Origin: Chryseobacterium sp. ERMR1:04
GTDB lineage: Bacteria > Bacteroidota > Bacteroidia > Flavobacteriales > Weeksellaceae
Direction of reading: 5' to 3'
Length of the DNA stretch: 64,000 bases
Assembly: GCF_001297705.1 (NCBI RefSeq)
Contig: NZ_LIRF01000008.1
Span: 310,001 to 374,000 of the forward strand
A program made the position numbers and the translations under genes. The notes under the pieces are model-generated. The model made no database searches. It had not been told where the DNA came from and saw only the letters and a program-made list of their open reading frames with translations. Below are positions 50,948-60,343 of the stretch, piece by piece; position 1 is the first letter of the stretch, and the number at the start of each line of letters is the position of its first letter.

Positions 50948-52096
50948 ATGAAAGTAAAAATAACCAACTACATCATAAGTTTCATATTCATAATTTACTA
51001 TTATTTTAGTATTGCAACCTCCTATTCATTAATCGTAGTAAACAAAGGCGGATGGTTTCTGGGAGAATGGCTTATAAACTATCAAGATGGTGGGTTCAAA
51101 CGAAGAGGGCTCTTTGGTTCTTTATTTATATTTATAAATGAGATTACTAACATTAATCTGGAATATATTGTATTTGCATTTTTATTTATTCTTTATTCTT
51201 TATTCTTTTACTTATTCATAAAACTCTTTTGGAAAGAAAAAAATAACCTCCTTGTTATAGCACTCATACTACTCCCTGCAGGTTTCGGAATGATGGTAAA
51301 GCATCCTGAAATTGCATCAAAAAAGGAAGCTTTGTTTTTTCTGCTATATCTCCTATATTTTTTATCTCTCCGCTCCAAGGTTATCATTAAAGATTATGTT
51401 ATTACTCTCTTTATCCTTATTGCAATATTAACCCACGAAATGGCATTTTTTTATTTACCATTTGTCAGTTTTACCTACTTTGTTAAAAATGATCGTCCTA
51501 GTATTGACAAAATAAAAAAAATATTTTTTTATCAGTTTCTACCTGCCACTGCGGCTATGATGATTCTTTATAAATTCGGAGTAAATATAACGACAGTAAA
51601 TACAGTACAATTCTTTAAAAACCACGGATTAGTATTTAAAGAATTAGGTATTTTTGAGTACAACCCAAATTACAATGTTCTTGATTATTACAAATCACAT
51701 TCATATAGCTATCAGATGTATGTTATTAGTATATTTCTGGGTTCATTCACTTTTTATATTTATTGTAAATTTAATCAAGTTAAAATCAGTACTATATTCT
51801 TAGCTATACAAGTTATTTTTTTACTTCCTTTATTCTATATTGCTGTGGATTGGGGCCGATGGGTAAATATCTTTTTTTCGCTATTAACCATATTTATGAT
51901 TGGGGAGCAAAAATTAGTGTTAACTCGCAAACAAGAAATTATTACTATTATAATAATATTTTTTAATCTCTGGTGGAAAATGCTGCTTAGAACTGAAGGT
52001 TTTTTAACTTTTACTATATTTGATAATTTTCTAAAACAAACCTATTATTTTATATTTTATAATCTAAAAAACATATTTAATTTATTTTTTTTCTAA
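50948..52096 (+). CDS. Multi-pass membrane protein of a polysaccharide locus (paralogue 2)
   Basis: The 382-residue protein is a clear tandem paralogue of the preceding gene. It has the same helix pattern and the same signature blocks: WFLGEWLINYQDGGFKRRGL, INLEYIVFAFLFILYSLFFY, LTHEMAFFYLPF and VDWGRWVNIFFSLLTIF. Similarity runs along the whole length, which suggests a duplication followed by divergence. An 82-base AT-rich spacer separates the two. The function is unknown; conserved Glu, His and Arg residues in the loops are candidates for activity. A 125-base gap without recognisable signals follows. Confidence 0.7.
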   Translation: MKVKITNYIISFIFIIYYYFSIATSYSLIVVNKGGWFLGEWLINYQDGGFKRRGLFGSLFIFINEITNINLEYIVFAFLFILYSLFFYLFIKLFWKEKNNLLVIALILLPAGFGMMVKHPEIASKKEALFFLLYLLYFLSLRSKVIIKDYVITLFILIAILTHEMAFFYLPFVSFTYFVKNDRPSIDKIKKIFFYQFLPATAAMMILYKFGVNITTVNTVQFFKNHGLVFKELGIFEYNPNYNVLDYYKSHSYSYQMYVISIFLGSFTFYIYCKFNQVKISTIFLAIQVIFLLPLFYIAVDWGRWVNIFFSLLTIFMIGEQKLVLTRKQEIITIIIIFFNLWWKMLLRTEGFLTFTIFDNFLKQTYYFIFYNLKNIFNLFFF

Positions 52097-52221
52097 AAAA
52101 CACAACTATTATTTTTTTAACTTGACTTTAAGATTCCAACGATGAAACTGAGAGAGCAATTTAAATAAGCACCTTATTAAAAATACAAACATTAAATTAA
52201 ACTTCCCTTAAAAAAATACCT

Positions 52222-54024
52222 ATGTGCGGAATAGCAGGAATCATAATCAATAATGCAAAAAATTATCAGGAAGAAATTCAAAAAATGACGAATGTTATGG
52301 CCTATCGTGGTCCGGATTCTGAGCATTTTGAATTTTATGATAATGCAGCATTAGGTCATAGAAGACTTTCAATTATAGACCTTTCTGAGAATGGTAAACA
52401 GCCTATGTTTTCTGATACAAAGAAAGAATGCATTGTTTTAAATGGTGAAATCTATGGTTATCAGGCGATAAAAGACCAATATGCAGACTATCCATATCGT
52501 GGAGGTTCAGATACTGAGGTTGTTCTTGCTATGTATCAGAAGAAACAAGAAAACTTGATCCATGATCTACCCGGAATGTTTGCTTTTGCCCTATGGGACA
52601 ATGAAAAGCAAGAACTATTCTGCGCAAGAGATCGTTTTGGAGAAAAGCCTTTTTACTATGCTATTGGAAAAGACGGTGAATTTATTTTTGCATCTGAGAT
52701 CAAAGCAATTTTAGCCTCAGGATTAGTAAAACCAGAAATTGATAAAGCACAGATTGCCTATTATTTAAAAAACGGATATATCCACCCTCACCAAACTATT
52801 TATAAAAATATTTCCAACCTTAAACCAGCGCATACTCTGGTATATAAGAATGGGAATATAGAAATAAAACCGTATTGGAAAGTTCCTACAGAAACCACAA
52901 AATTAAGCTTGGGTGAAAGTGTCGAAAAATTTAAATACCTTTTAGACAGTGCCGTAAAAAAACAATTAATAGCAGATGTTCCCGTAGGTTCTTTCCTTTC
53001 GGGAGGGCTTGACTCAAGTACGATTGTTGCGGTAGCTTCTAAATATAAAGAAAATATCAAAACATTGGTTTACGGCTATGATAGTGGTGATTTAAACGAA
53101 ATGCCATACGCACAGGCCATTGCAGATAAATACAAAACAGACCATCATATTCTTTTAGATAAGAAACAAAAAATTTCAGAAACGTTGCAGGAAGTTTATT
53201 CCTATATGGATGAACCGTTGATGGATTCTTCCTTACTTCCTACTCATCTTATTTTCAAACAAGCTTCCAAAGATCTTAAAGTTATTCTTTCCGGCGATGT
53301 AGGTGATGAGTTATTCGGAGGATATAGTTTTTATAGATATAATGTAAATCTTTCTCAAAAAGGTTATTATCCGGACTACCTTTCTAAAATGATTCTTTTA
53401 GCCGGAAAATTTAGAGATATTGGGTCCGAAAGGCGCCACAGAGCAGAATACAGTGATACCCTGGATTATCATCAGAACAAGGTGCGAAATCACTTTTCTA
53501 TTGCCGAAATTAGAAAATTGGGGATCAGCGAGGGAATTCCTGCACAAGAGTTTAGCTTTACCCCTAAAAATGAAGATTTTAATGATCTTATGAGGATAGA
53601 TCTGGAAAAATATGTTCCGGGTAACATGTTGTTGAAAGGTGACAGAACTTCTATGTATAATTCTGTAGAAGTAAGAATTCCATTTTTAGATATAGATTTT
53701 GCAGAGTTCTGTATTCAACTTCCTTGGCAGTACAAGGTAAACTCAACGGAAGATAAAATTATATTAAGAAAAGCCTATTCTCAGGCGTGGACAGAAGAAA
53801 TTGCAAAACGTAAAAAAAATGGTTTTGGAGCTTCTGTCAATGAATGGTTCAAAGAAACTGAACTTCAAGATCTAAGCAAAGAACTTCTTGAAAATAAAAA
53901 CAGTTATATCTTTCAGTTTTTAGATTTTAATGAAGTACAAAAGAAACTCAATAAGCAGCTTCAGCATTGGAGTTTATTGATTTTAGCGCTTTGGTTTCAG
54001 AATAATAAAAATCATTTACAATAA
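52222..54024 (+). CDS. asnB: Asparagine synthase (glutamine-hydrolysing) family protein
   Basis: The 600-residue protein has an N-terminal class II glutamine amidotransferase domain with the catalytic Cys2 (MCGIAGIII), YRGPDSEHFE, GHRRLSIIDLS and the NGEIYGY block. The C-terminal synthetase domain has the ATP-pyrophosphatase P-loop SGGLDSS near residue 263 and LSGDVGDELFGGY near 355. The family adenylates a carboxylate and amidates it with ammonia from glutamine. AsnB-like proteins are common in surface-glycan loci, where they may amidate uronic acids or other sugar acids; with UDP-glucuronate made by the first gene, that is plausible here. An ordinary asparagine role cannot be excluded. Confidence 0.93.
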   Translation: MCGIAGIIINNAKNYQEEIQKMTNVMAYRGPDSEHFEFYDNAALGHRRLSIIDLSENGKQPMFSDTKKECIVLNGEIYGYQAIKDQYADYPYRGGSDTEVVLAMYQKKQENLIHDLPGMFAFALWDNEKQELFCARDRFGEKPFYYAIGKDGEFIFASEIKAILASGLVKPEIDKAQIAYYLKNGYIHPHQTIYKNISNLKPAHTLVYKNGNIEIKPYWKVPTETTKLSLGESVEKFKYLLDSAVKKQLIADVPVGSFLSGGLDSSTIVAVASKYKENIKTLVYGYDSGDLNEMPYAQAIADKYKTDHHILLDKKQKISETLQEVYSYMDEPLMDSSLLPTHLIFKQASKDLKVILSGDVGDELFGGYSFYRYNVNLSQKGYYPDYLSKMILLAGKFRDIGSERRHRAEYSDTLDYHQNKVRNHFSIAEIRKLGISEGIPAQEFSFTPKNEDFNDLMRIDLEKYVPGNMLLKGDRTSMYNSVEVRIPFLDIDFAEFCIQLPWQYKVNSTEDKIILRKAYSQAWTEEIAKRKKNGFGASVNEWFKETELQDLSKELLENKNSYIFQFLDFNEVQKKLNKQLQHWSLLILALWFQNNKNHLQ

Positions 54025-54025
54025 G

Positions 54026-55174
54026 ATGAAAATAGGCCTGACACAAAATGACTATCCCATTAAAAGAAATATTTTAAATAAAGTTTCTGGATTTGAGTAT
54101 GTATTTCTACGAAAAAACAACAATTTTTTTCATTCATTATCTACCTTGAAAAATATTTTGTTCAGAAAAAGAGATAATATTGAAGGAAAGTATTTTTTCT
54201 ATCAAAAACCAAAGATTGATATCCTTCATCTTTACAATGATATTAATTATTCTTCTCAGAAATGGGTAGCTTCTTTTGAAACGTTAGTTCCCAGATTCCA
54301 TGAAACCAGAAATGATCATCAGAAAACTGAACCTCAACATACCCGTAATAAAAAAACAGAAAATGCGCTCAAGCAAATTTCCAGAAAGAACTGTTTAGGG
54401 ATTATCTCAATTTCTCAAGCTTCTGCAAATATTCAGTTGGAGCTTTTGAAAAACTATCCTGAATTTCAGGAAATTATCAACAATAAACTTTCTGTGATAC
54501 ATCCTTCGCAGGAGGTTATTCCGAGAGATTCTCAGAGTGTTTACAAAAACATAGAAACTTTTAATCTTATTTTTGTAGGAACCCAATTTCATCTAAAAGG
54601 AGGAGTGGAAATGGTAGAGGTTTTAAAAAAATTAAGACAAAAACACAATTTCAAACTTACGATTGTTTCTTCTTTTAAAACAGATAATTATGTAACGAGG
54701 GTAACTGAAAAAGAAGCTCAGGAAACTAAAGAGCTATTGAAAAAGGAAGAATGGATCGAAATTTTCGAAAACATTCCTAACGAAAAAGTGATCGAGCTTA
54801 TTAAGCAATCTCACGTTGGTTTGTTACCCACTTGGTCCGATACTTATGGATTTTCTGTATTAGAAATGCAGGCGGCAGGAGTTCCTGTCATTAGTACAGA
54901 CATAAGAGCATTACCGGAAATTAATAATAAAAATTGTGGCTGGTTGATTCATATTCCTCAAAATCGTTTAAAACAGGCACTTTACTATACCAATGAACAA
55001 AAAGAAGAACTAAAAAAAACATTGAAAGTACAGCTTGAAAATGTTCTTGAAGATATTTTTGCAGATCCGGAACAGCTCTTGGAAAAATCAAAAAATTCAT
55101 TGGAAAGAATCAAAAAAAATCATGACCCTATTATTTTTAGTGAAAAATTAAACGCAATATATAGCAAGGCATGA
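54026..55174 (+). CDS. Glycosyltransferase, GT4-like (GT-B fold)
   Basis: The 382-residue protein shows the GT4 C-terminal domain: NLIFVGTQFHLKGGVEMVEVL near residue 178, FKLTIVSSF, and SDTYGFSVLEMQAAGVPVIS with the E-x7-E motif near residue 272. The N-terminal domain includes YNDINYSSQKWVASFET and ISISQASANIQLELL. It begins 1 base after the asnB stop and overlaps the next gene by 4 bases, so it belongs to a tightly coupled run of genes. Confidence 0.88.
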   Translation: MKIGLTQNDYPIKRNILNKVSGFEYVFLRKNNNFFHSLSTLKNILFRKRDNIEGKYFFYQKPKIDILHLYNDINYSSQKWVASFETLVPRFHETRNDHQKTEPQHTRNKKTENALKQISRKNCLGIISISQASANIQLELLKNYPEFQEIINNKLSVIHPSQEVIPRDSQSVYKNIETFNLIFVGTQFHLKGGVEMVEVLKKLRQKHNFKLTIVSSFKTDNYVTRVTEKEAQETKELLKKEEWIEIFENIPNEKVIELIKQSHVGLLPTWSDTYGFSVLEMQAAGVPVISTDIRALPEINNKNCGWLIHIPQNRLKQALYYTNEQKEELKKTLKVQLENVLEDIFADPEQLLEKSKNSLERIKKNHDPIIFSEKLNAIYSKA

Positions 55175-56106
55175 ATATCTCAGTAATTATACCCGTTTAC
55201 AATGCAGCAGAGTTTTTAGAAAAAGCGGTAGATTCTGCGTTGCAGTTTGATGAAGTACAGGAAATTGTATTAATTGAGGATAAATCAACCGATAATTCAT
55301 TAGAGGTTTGCCAGAAATTGATTATCAAAGATTCAAGAATTACTTTACATCAACATGCTGACAAAGGAAATCATGGTGCCGGAGCTTCTAGAAATTTAGG
55401 TCTTGAAAAAGCAAATTGTGAATTCATCTCTTTTCTGGATGCAGATGATTATTATCTCCCCAATCGTTTTGAGGCGGAAAAAGAAATTTTCAAAGAGGCA
55501 AAAATCGAAGGTGTTTTTGGAGCCATCGGAATAGAATATTTAACCGAAAAAGGAAAAGAAGAATTTCAGAGTAAATTTAAAAACATCTCTTTAACCACCG
55601 TTAATTTCCCAGCAGAAGGTGAAACTGTTTTGAAAGGATTATTAGGTTTGACTCCTATCATTTTTGGAACATTCTTTCATTTGAACGCACTTACCATCAG
55701 AAAATCGGCTTTAGTTAAAAATAATCTTCGCTTTAACGAAAATCTTAGGGTACATCAGGATTCTGATTTTATTACTAAACTGGCTTATCATTGCTATTTA
55801 AAATCTGGAATTATAGATAAAGCCATTGCGATAAGAGGCGTTCATGATAATAACAGGATCACAAAAATTATAAGATATTCCCCTCAATATAATAAGAGGC
55901 AATGCCTGTTATGGAAGTCTTTATATGATTGGTCAAGCTCCAATCCATTACCGCTAGATTGCAAAAGAAAAATTTATTTAACCTATAGATCATTTGACTT
56001 ATCTTTAAAAACAGGATTAAATAAATATTTTTGTATCTTTTTAGAGGCTATTAAAAATCCCCAAATAGTAAAAACACAATATCGTTTCACTTATCTCAAC
56101 CGATGA
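55171..56106 (+). CDS. Glycosyltransferase family 2 (tandem paralogue 1)
   Basis: The 311-residue GT-A enzyme opens NISVIIPVYNAAEFLEKAVD, with LIEDKSTDNSLEVCQKL, DKGNHGAGASRNLGLEKA and the DxD motif FLDADDYYLPNRFEAEKE near residue 90. Two very similar genes follow directly. This copy differs from them mainly in the C-terminal 90 residues and in having a shorter variable segment near residue 125. It overlaps its neighbours by 4 bases at both ends. Confidence 0.92.
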   Translation: MNISVIIPVYNAAEFLEKAVDSALQFDEVQEIVLIEDKSTDNSLEVCQKLIIKDSRITLHQHADKGNHGAGASRNLGLEKANCEFISFLDADDYYLPNRFEAEKEIFKEAKIEGVFGAIGIEYLTEKGKEEFQSKFKNISLTTVNFPAEGETVLKGLLGLTPIIFGTFFHLNALTIRKSALVKNNLRFNENLRVHQDSDFITKLAYHCYLKSGIIDKAIAIRGVHDNNRITKIIRYSPQYNKRQCLLWKSLYDWSSSNPLPLDCKRKIYLTYRSFDLSLKTGLNKYFCIFLEAIKNPQIVKTQYRFTYLNR

Positions 56107-57041
56107 AAATATCCGTAATCATTCCCGTTTATAATGCTGAAAAATACATTTCGCAAGCCGTAGAATCAGCGCTACAGTTTGAGGAAGTATATGAGATCAT
56201 TTTAATTGAAGATAAATCTCCGGACAATGCGCTGCAGGTCTGTCAGAAATTAGCTGAAAAATATTCTCAAATTAAATTATACCAGCATCCCGACAAAGGT
56301 AACCACGGAGCCGGAGCTTCCAGAAATCTCGGATTAGAGAAAGTAACCGGCGATTTCGTAGCATTTTTAGATGCCGATGATTACTACTTACCCAACAGAT
56401 TTGATGCGGAAAGAGAACTTTTCAAAAATCCAGAAGTTGATGGGGTGTATGGAGCCAATGGAGTACAATATTATTCAGAAAAAGCAAGAGAACAGTACTA
56501 CCCTATTTATAAAGATAAATTAGATACTGTATATAAAAAAACAAATCCTGAAGATGTTTATTTAGGATTAATTAATTTGCGCGGAACTTTTGGATTGATT
56601 CATCTGGATGCTCTTACCATTAGAAAAACAGCTCTGTCTAAAATGAGCAAAATGTTTGAAACCTCTCTCCGTCTTCATCAGGATTCGGAAATTATCGTAA
56701 GGCTCGCTTTCTATCTTAGGCTTTTTACAGGAATCAATGAGCAACCTATTGCCTTAAGAGGTATTCATGAAGATAATAGAATAACAAAAGTAGATTCAGG
56801 GAAAACAAATCCTGCAACAACGCGGGTTTTATTGTGGAGAGAACTGAGTAAATGGGCCGAAAATGAAGAAGGCGTTCCCCAAGATGTAAAAATTCACATC
56901 CAAAGAATGCTTCGTAGTTTTGAGATTGCCATTGCTCCCACTTTCAAAAAATGGGGAATGATTGGGAAATACCTTATTACTGATTATAGAAGTATTAGAT
57001 CGGGACTTTACAATATCAATTTTAGATCAACCATTATTTAA
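56103..57041 (+). CDS. Glycosyltransferase family 2 (tandem paralogue 2)
   Basis: The 312-residue enzyme shares the N-terminal signature of its neighbours (KISVIIPVYNAEKYISQAVE, LIEDKSPDNALQVCQKL, HPDKGNHGAGASRNLGLEK, FLDADDYYLPNRFDAERE). It is especially close to the third copy, including NPATTRVLLWRELSKWAENE near residue 240 and FKKWGMIGKYLITDY near 280. The likely history is gene duplication within the locus. Different residues between about 120 and 160 may set donor or acceptor choice. Confidence 0.92.
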   Translation: MKISVIIPVYNAEKYISQAVESALQFEEVYEIILIEDKSPDNALQVCQKLAEKYSQIKLYQHPDKGNHGAGASRNLGLEKVTGDFVAFLDADDYYLPNRFDAERELFKNPEVDGVYGANGVQYYSEKAREQYYPIYKDKLDTVYKKTNPEDVYLGLINLRGTFGLIHLDALTIRKTALSKMSKMFETSLRLHQDSEIIVRLAFYLRLFTGINEQPIALRGIHEDNRITKVDSGKTNPATTRVLLWRELSKWAENEEGVPQDVKIHIQRMLRSFEIAIAPTFKKWGMIGKYLITDYRSIRSGLYNINFRSTII

Positions 57042-57057
57042 TTTACATTCTGTTTTA

Positions 57058-57996
57058 ATGAAAATATCAGTAATTACTCCCGTTTATAACGCCGAGAAAT
57101 ATGTTGCTCAGGCTGTAGAATCTGCTTTACAGTTTGATGAAGTATATGAAGTGATTTTAATTGAAGACAAGTCGCCCGACAATGCATTACAAATCTGCTT
57201 GGAATTGGCTGAAAAATATGACCGAGTAAAACTCTATCAACATCCCGATAAAGGAAATCATGGAGCCGGAGCAACCCGAAATTTGGGATTAGAAAAAGCA
57301 ACCGGAGATATTATAGCATTTCTGGATGCCGATGATTACTACTTACCCAATAGATTTGATGCCGAAAAAGAGCTTTTTAACAATCCAGACGTAGAAGGAG
57401 TTTATGGTGCCATTGGGGTTCATTATTATTCTGAAAAATCAAAAGAACAGTATTATAAATTATATGGAGATCGACTAACAACCGTCTATAAAAAGCATCA
57501 TCCTAAAGATGTATTTCCAGGGCAGATCCATATGAGAGGATCTTTTGGACAATTTAGTCTGGATGCGCTTACCATAAGAAGAGAATCATTACAAAAGATG
57601 GGTACATTCTTTAAAACGCATTTAAGGCTTCATCAGGACACCGAATTCTTATTAAGACTCTCTTACTACCTCGATTTGTATACTGGCATTATAGACAAAG
57701 CAGTAGCCGTGAGAGGCATTCATGAAGACAACAGAATCACGCAAGTAAATTCCGGCAAGATCAATCCTGCCACCACAAGGGTTCTACTTTGGAGAGAAAT
57801 CAATAAATGGGCTGAAAATGAAGAAACTGTTCCCCAAGACGCCAAAGTTCATATCAAAAGAATGCATCGCAGTTTTGAAATTGCTGTTGCCCCTCGTTTT
57901 AAGAAATGGGGAATGATTACAAAATATATGATCACAGATTATCCCAGTATTCGTTCGGGATTATTTAATATCAATTTTAGAAAAGGGCTATTTTAG
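57058..57996 (+). CDS. Glycosyltransferase family 2 (tandem paralogue 3)
   Basis: I start at the ATG at 57058 (312 residues), which restores the paralogue N-terminus KISVITPVYNAEKYVAQAVE; the longer frame overlaps the previous gene by 80 bases. Family blocks are LIEDKSPDNALQICLEL, HPDKGNHGAGATRNLGLEKA and FLDADDYYLPNRFDAEKE. It ends the plus-strand locus; its stop is only 2 bases from the stop of the converging minus-strand operon, with no visible terminator between. Confidence 0.92.
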   Translation: MKISVITPVYNAEKYVAQAVESALQFDEVYEVILIEDKSPDNALQICLELAEKYDRVKLYQHPDKGNHGAGATRNLGLEKATGDIIAFLDADDYYLPNRFDAEKELFNNPDVEGVYGAIGVHYYSEKSKEQYYKLYGDRLTTVYKKHHPKDVFPGQIHMRGSFGQFSLDALTIRRESLQKMGTFFKTHLRLHQDTEFLLRLSYYLDLYTGIIDKAVAVRGIHEDNRITQVNSGKINPATTRVLLWREINKWAENEETVPQDAKVHIKRMHRSFEIAVAPRFKKWGMITKYMITDYPSIRSGLFNINFRKGLF

Positions 57997-57998
57997 AA

Positions 57999-58925
57999 TT
58001 ATTTCTTTCCTCTTTTATCCGCTATAATAGAGTCGGCAATTTGAGCAGTGAAGATCTTCCCAGATCCTTTATACATGTGGTTTCCGTCTGTGTAAATGTA
58101 ATCCTCAGGTTTTGTTGACAAATTAAAAAACTTCACTCCATTTTGTTTTGCTATATTTTCTATTCTCTTATTGAAATCAGGAGCGTATTTATCTTCTAGT
58201 TCCATCATGCCTTTGAATGCCGGAATTCTTACAATATACACCGTCCCTTTCTCTTTAAGATATTTAATCATATCTTGAAAAGCATTGATTCTGTATTGTG
58301 AAATTTTCTGACCTTTCATCATCTCAGTATACCCTTCAATCTTTCTGGCTTCTCTTACTTTAATACTATCAGGATGTATATTTACATTAACTTCCATCCA
58401 TCCATTTTTATGCAAAAAAGTTACTGATTTTGAAAGTTCTTCCCTATCTCTGTAGATATTAAACCAACTTCCAGAAAAATGCTTTAAAAGGTATTCATAG
58501 TTGGGGCTCATATCATAAAAATGCATATCAGCCAGAGGAGAATATCTATCCGGATCTTCTTTTACGTTTTCTAAACTTTTTTCTAATGATAAACACCAAG
58601 GATCAACGGTTAAAATGAAAATTCCATTTTTAGTATCTGGATTCATTCTTCTCTTTACTGCTTCAAGATAGACTTGTCCATACGGAGAATCACCAATATT
58701 AAGGGCAAAATTATTAAACTTTCTTCCTTTTAGTTTTTCATCCAGAACATAGGGAATAACAGCCTGTCCGCCACGAGAATCTCCCAAGATCATATCAGAA
58801 GGTTTTGGGCCTGTATAGTGTCTGTAATTATCATCAGTATTACCATCTGCGTACGTTCCTAAGAACAGCATAACGCCAATAACACCAATAATATAAAATG
58901 ATATTTTAAATAAAAACTTTTTCAT
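57999..58925 (-). CDS. SGNH-fold (AlgJ/DltD-like) membrane-anchored protein, partner of the MBOAT enzyme
   Basis: The 308-residue protein has one N-terminal membrane segment (about residues 6-23) and then an extracytoplasmic SGNH-like domain. The block I motif is LGDSRGGQAV (Gly48-Asp49-Ser50) and the block V motif is TDGNHMYKGSG (Asp280, His283), giving a Ser-Asp-His set. In alginate and D-alanyl transfer systems a protein of this type receives the acyl group from the MBOAT protein and passes it to the polymer. Its ATG overlaps the MBOAT stop (TAATG). It is last in the operon. Confidence 0.82.
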   Translation of the reverse strand: MKKFLFKISFYIIGVIGVMLFLGTYADGNTDDNYRHYTGPKPSDMILGDSRGGQAVIPYVLDEKLKGRKFNNFALNIGDSPYGQVYLEAVKRRMNPDTKNGIFILTVDPWCLSLEKSLENVKEDPDRYSPLADMHFYDMSPNYEYLLKHFSGSWFNIYRDREELSKSVTFLHKNGWMEVNVNIHPDSIKVREARKIEGYTEMMKGQKISQYRINAFQDMIKYLKEKGTVYIVRIPAFKGMMELEDKYAPDFNKRIENIAKQNGVKFFNLSTKPEDYIYTDGNHMYKGSGKIFTAQIADSIIADKRGKK

Positions 58926-60343
58926 TAGAACTGTTCATAGATGAAACTTCCGTTACCAAAAACGCCGTAATACATAATCAGAAAAATAAGGAAAACATAA
59001 ATAATTCTTCTTACCATTGGTTTAAATCTGCTGATTTCCAAACCATGCTCCTGCTCTTTATTAATCCAGTCAATTAAAACGACAATGGCAATTAAACCTA
59101 AAATTTTAATTTTAATAAACTGTGGAACCGAGAAAAGTGAAAGACTAAAAATTCTCCCATACATGCCAAAAGCATCTTTTAAACTCGGAGCAACAAAAAG
59201 AACCAGTGCAAAACAAACCAAAGCCATGGTATACACTATATTTCCAAGTTCTTTAAATGTAGGAATTGTTTTAGATAGTTTCTTCTTTTTATTAATCTGA
59301 TTATTAACCACTAAAGGAACATAATACAGTCCTTGCAAAGCTCCATAAACAATGAAAGTCCAGTTGGCACCATGCCAGAAACCAATGATTACAAAATTCA
59401 GAAAAACGGCAAGCATTAATCCCTTTTTATCGTAATCTCTGAATTGTATTACTAATGGGGTAAAGACATATTCTGTTAACCAAGAAGTTAATGAAATATG
59501 CCATTTTCTCCAATAATCTGCAATATTTTGAGCAAAAAGAGGGAAAGCAAAGTTTTTAGTTGTTTTAAAGCCTAACAGTTTTGCGATACCAATGGCCATA
59601 TCCGAATATCCTGAAAAATCGGCATACATCTGGAATAGGAAAAGAACTGCTCCAAAAGCAATTGTACTTCCTGAAAGATGTTCGTAGTTCTGGAATATAT
59701 TCTGAGTAATAGGTGAAATACTATTAGAAACAACCAGCTTTTTGAATGCTCCCAAAAGAATCTGCCTTGCTGCATCAGATCCATTTTCAACGGTGAAAAC
59801 TCTTTCTTTTTTCAGTTGAGGAAGCAATAGTCCCCCTTTGTCAATAGGACCTGAAGTCATACTTGGAAAGAAAGAAATATAGTTGAAAAAAGCTAGAGCA
59901 TCTGTTTCAGCTTTCAATTTATTATTCTTAATATCAAGAATATAACTTATCATCCTGAAAGTATAAAAACTAATTCCCAGCGGTAAAATTATTTTTAAAG
60001 TCAAATCATTTTTAATTCCAAATAAATCTGTAAAAGATTCAATAAAGAAATTGAAATATTTAAAATAAAATAATGTTCCTACAGAAAATAGTAATCCCAA
60101 ATTTACCCAAAGCTTTTTTCTCTTCGGATCTTGAGTTTCAGAAATTTTTAATCCCAAATAATAACATATTGCTGAACTTACCACCAAAAGTATAAGAAAC
60201 CTCCAGTCCCAGCTTGCATAAAACACATAGCTGGCCAATAATAAAAATATATTCTGAGCTTTAAGATTTTTCCCTAAAACCCACCAGTATATGGCAAAAA
60301 CAACCGAAAAAAAAAGGATAAATACTAATGATGTAAACTGCAT
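58925..60343 (-). CDS. MBOAT-family membrane acyltransferase (AlgI/DltB-like)
   Basis: The 472-residue protein has about eleven membrane segments. Family markers are NYISFFPSMTSGPI near residue 155, FQMYADFSGYSDMAIGIAKL near 238, DYWRKWHISLTSWL near 278 and GFWHGANWTFIVYG near 320, the latter with the catalytic His at about 322. The C-terminus GNGSFIYEQF is typical of the AlgI/PatA/DltB group. These proteins move an acyl group from a cytoplasmic carrier to an extracytoplasmic glycan. Here the acyl carrier protein, VOC protein and SGNH partner are adjacent, overlapping by 1 base on each side. Confidence 0.95.
   Translation of the reverse strand: MQFTSLVFILFFSVVFAIYWWVLGKNLKAQNIFLLLASYVFYASWDWRFLILLVVSSAICYYLGLKISETQDPKRKKLWVNLGLLFSVGTLFYFKYFNFFIESFTDLFGIKNDLTLKIILPLGISFYTFRMISYILDIKNNKLKAETDALAFFNYISFFPSMTSGPIDKGGLLLPQLKKERVFTVENGSDAARQILLGAFKKLVVSNSISPITQNIFQNYEHLSGSTIAFGAVLFLFQMYADFSGYSDMAIGIAKLLGFKTTKNFAFPLFAQNIADYWRKWHISLTSWLTEYVFTPLVIQFRDYDKKGLMLAVFLNFVIIGFWHGANWTFIVYGALQGLYYVPLVVNNQINKKKKLSKTIPTFKELGNIVYTMALVCFALVLFVAPSLKDAFGMYGRIFSLSLFSVPQFIKIKILGLIAIVVLIDWINKEQEHGLEISRFKPMVRRIIYVFLIFLIMYYGVFGNGSFIYEQF

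Noticed and set aside
56962..57057. Upstream start of the third tandem glycosyltransferase
   Set aside because: The extra 32 residues overlap the previous gene and are missing from the two paralogues.
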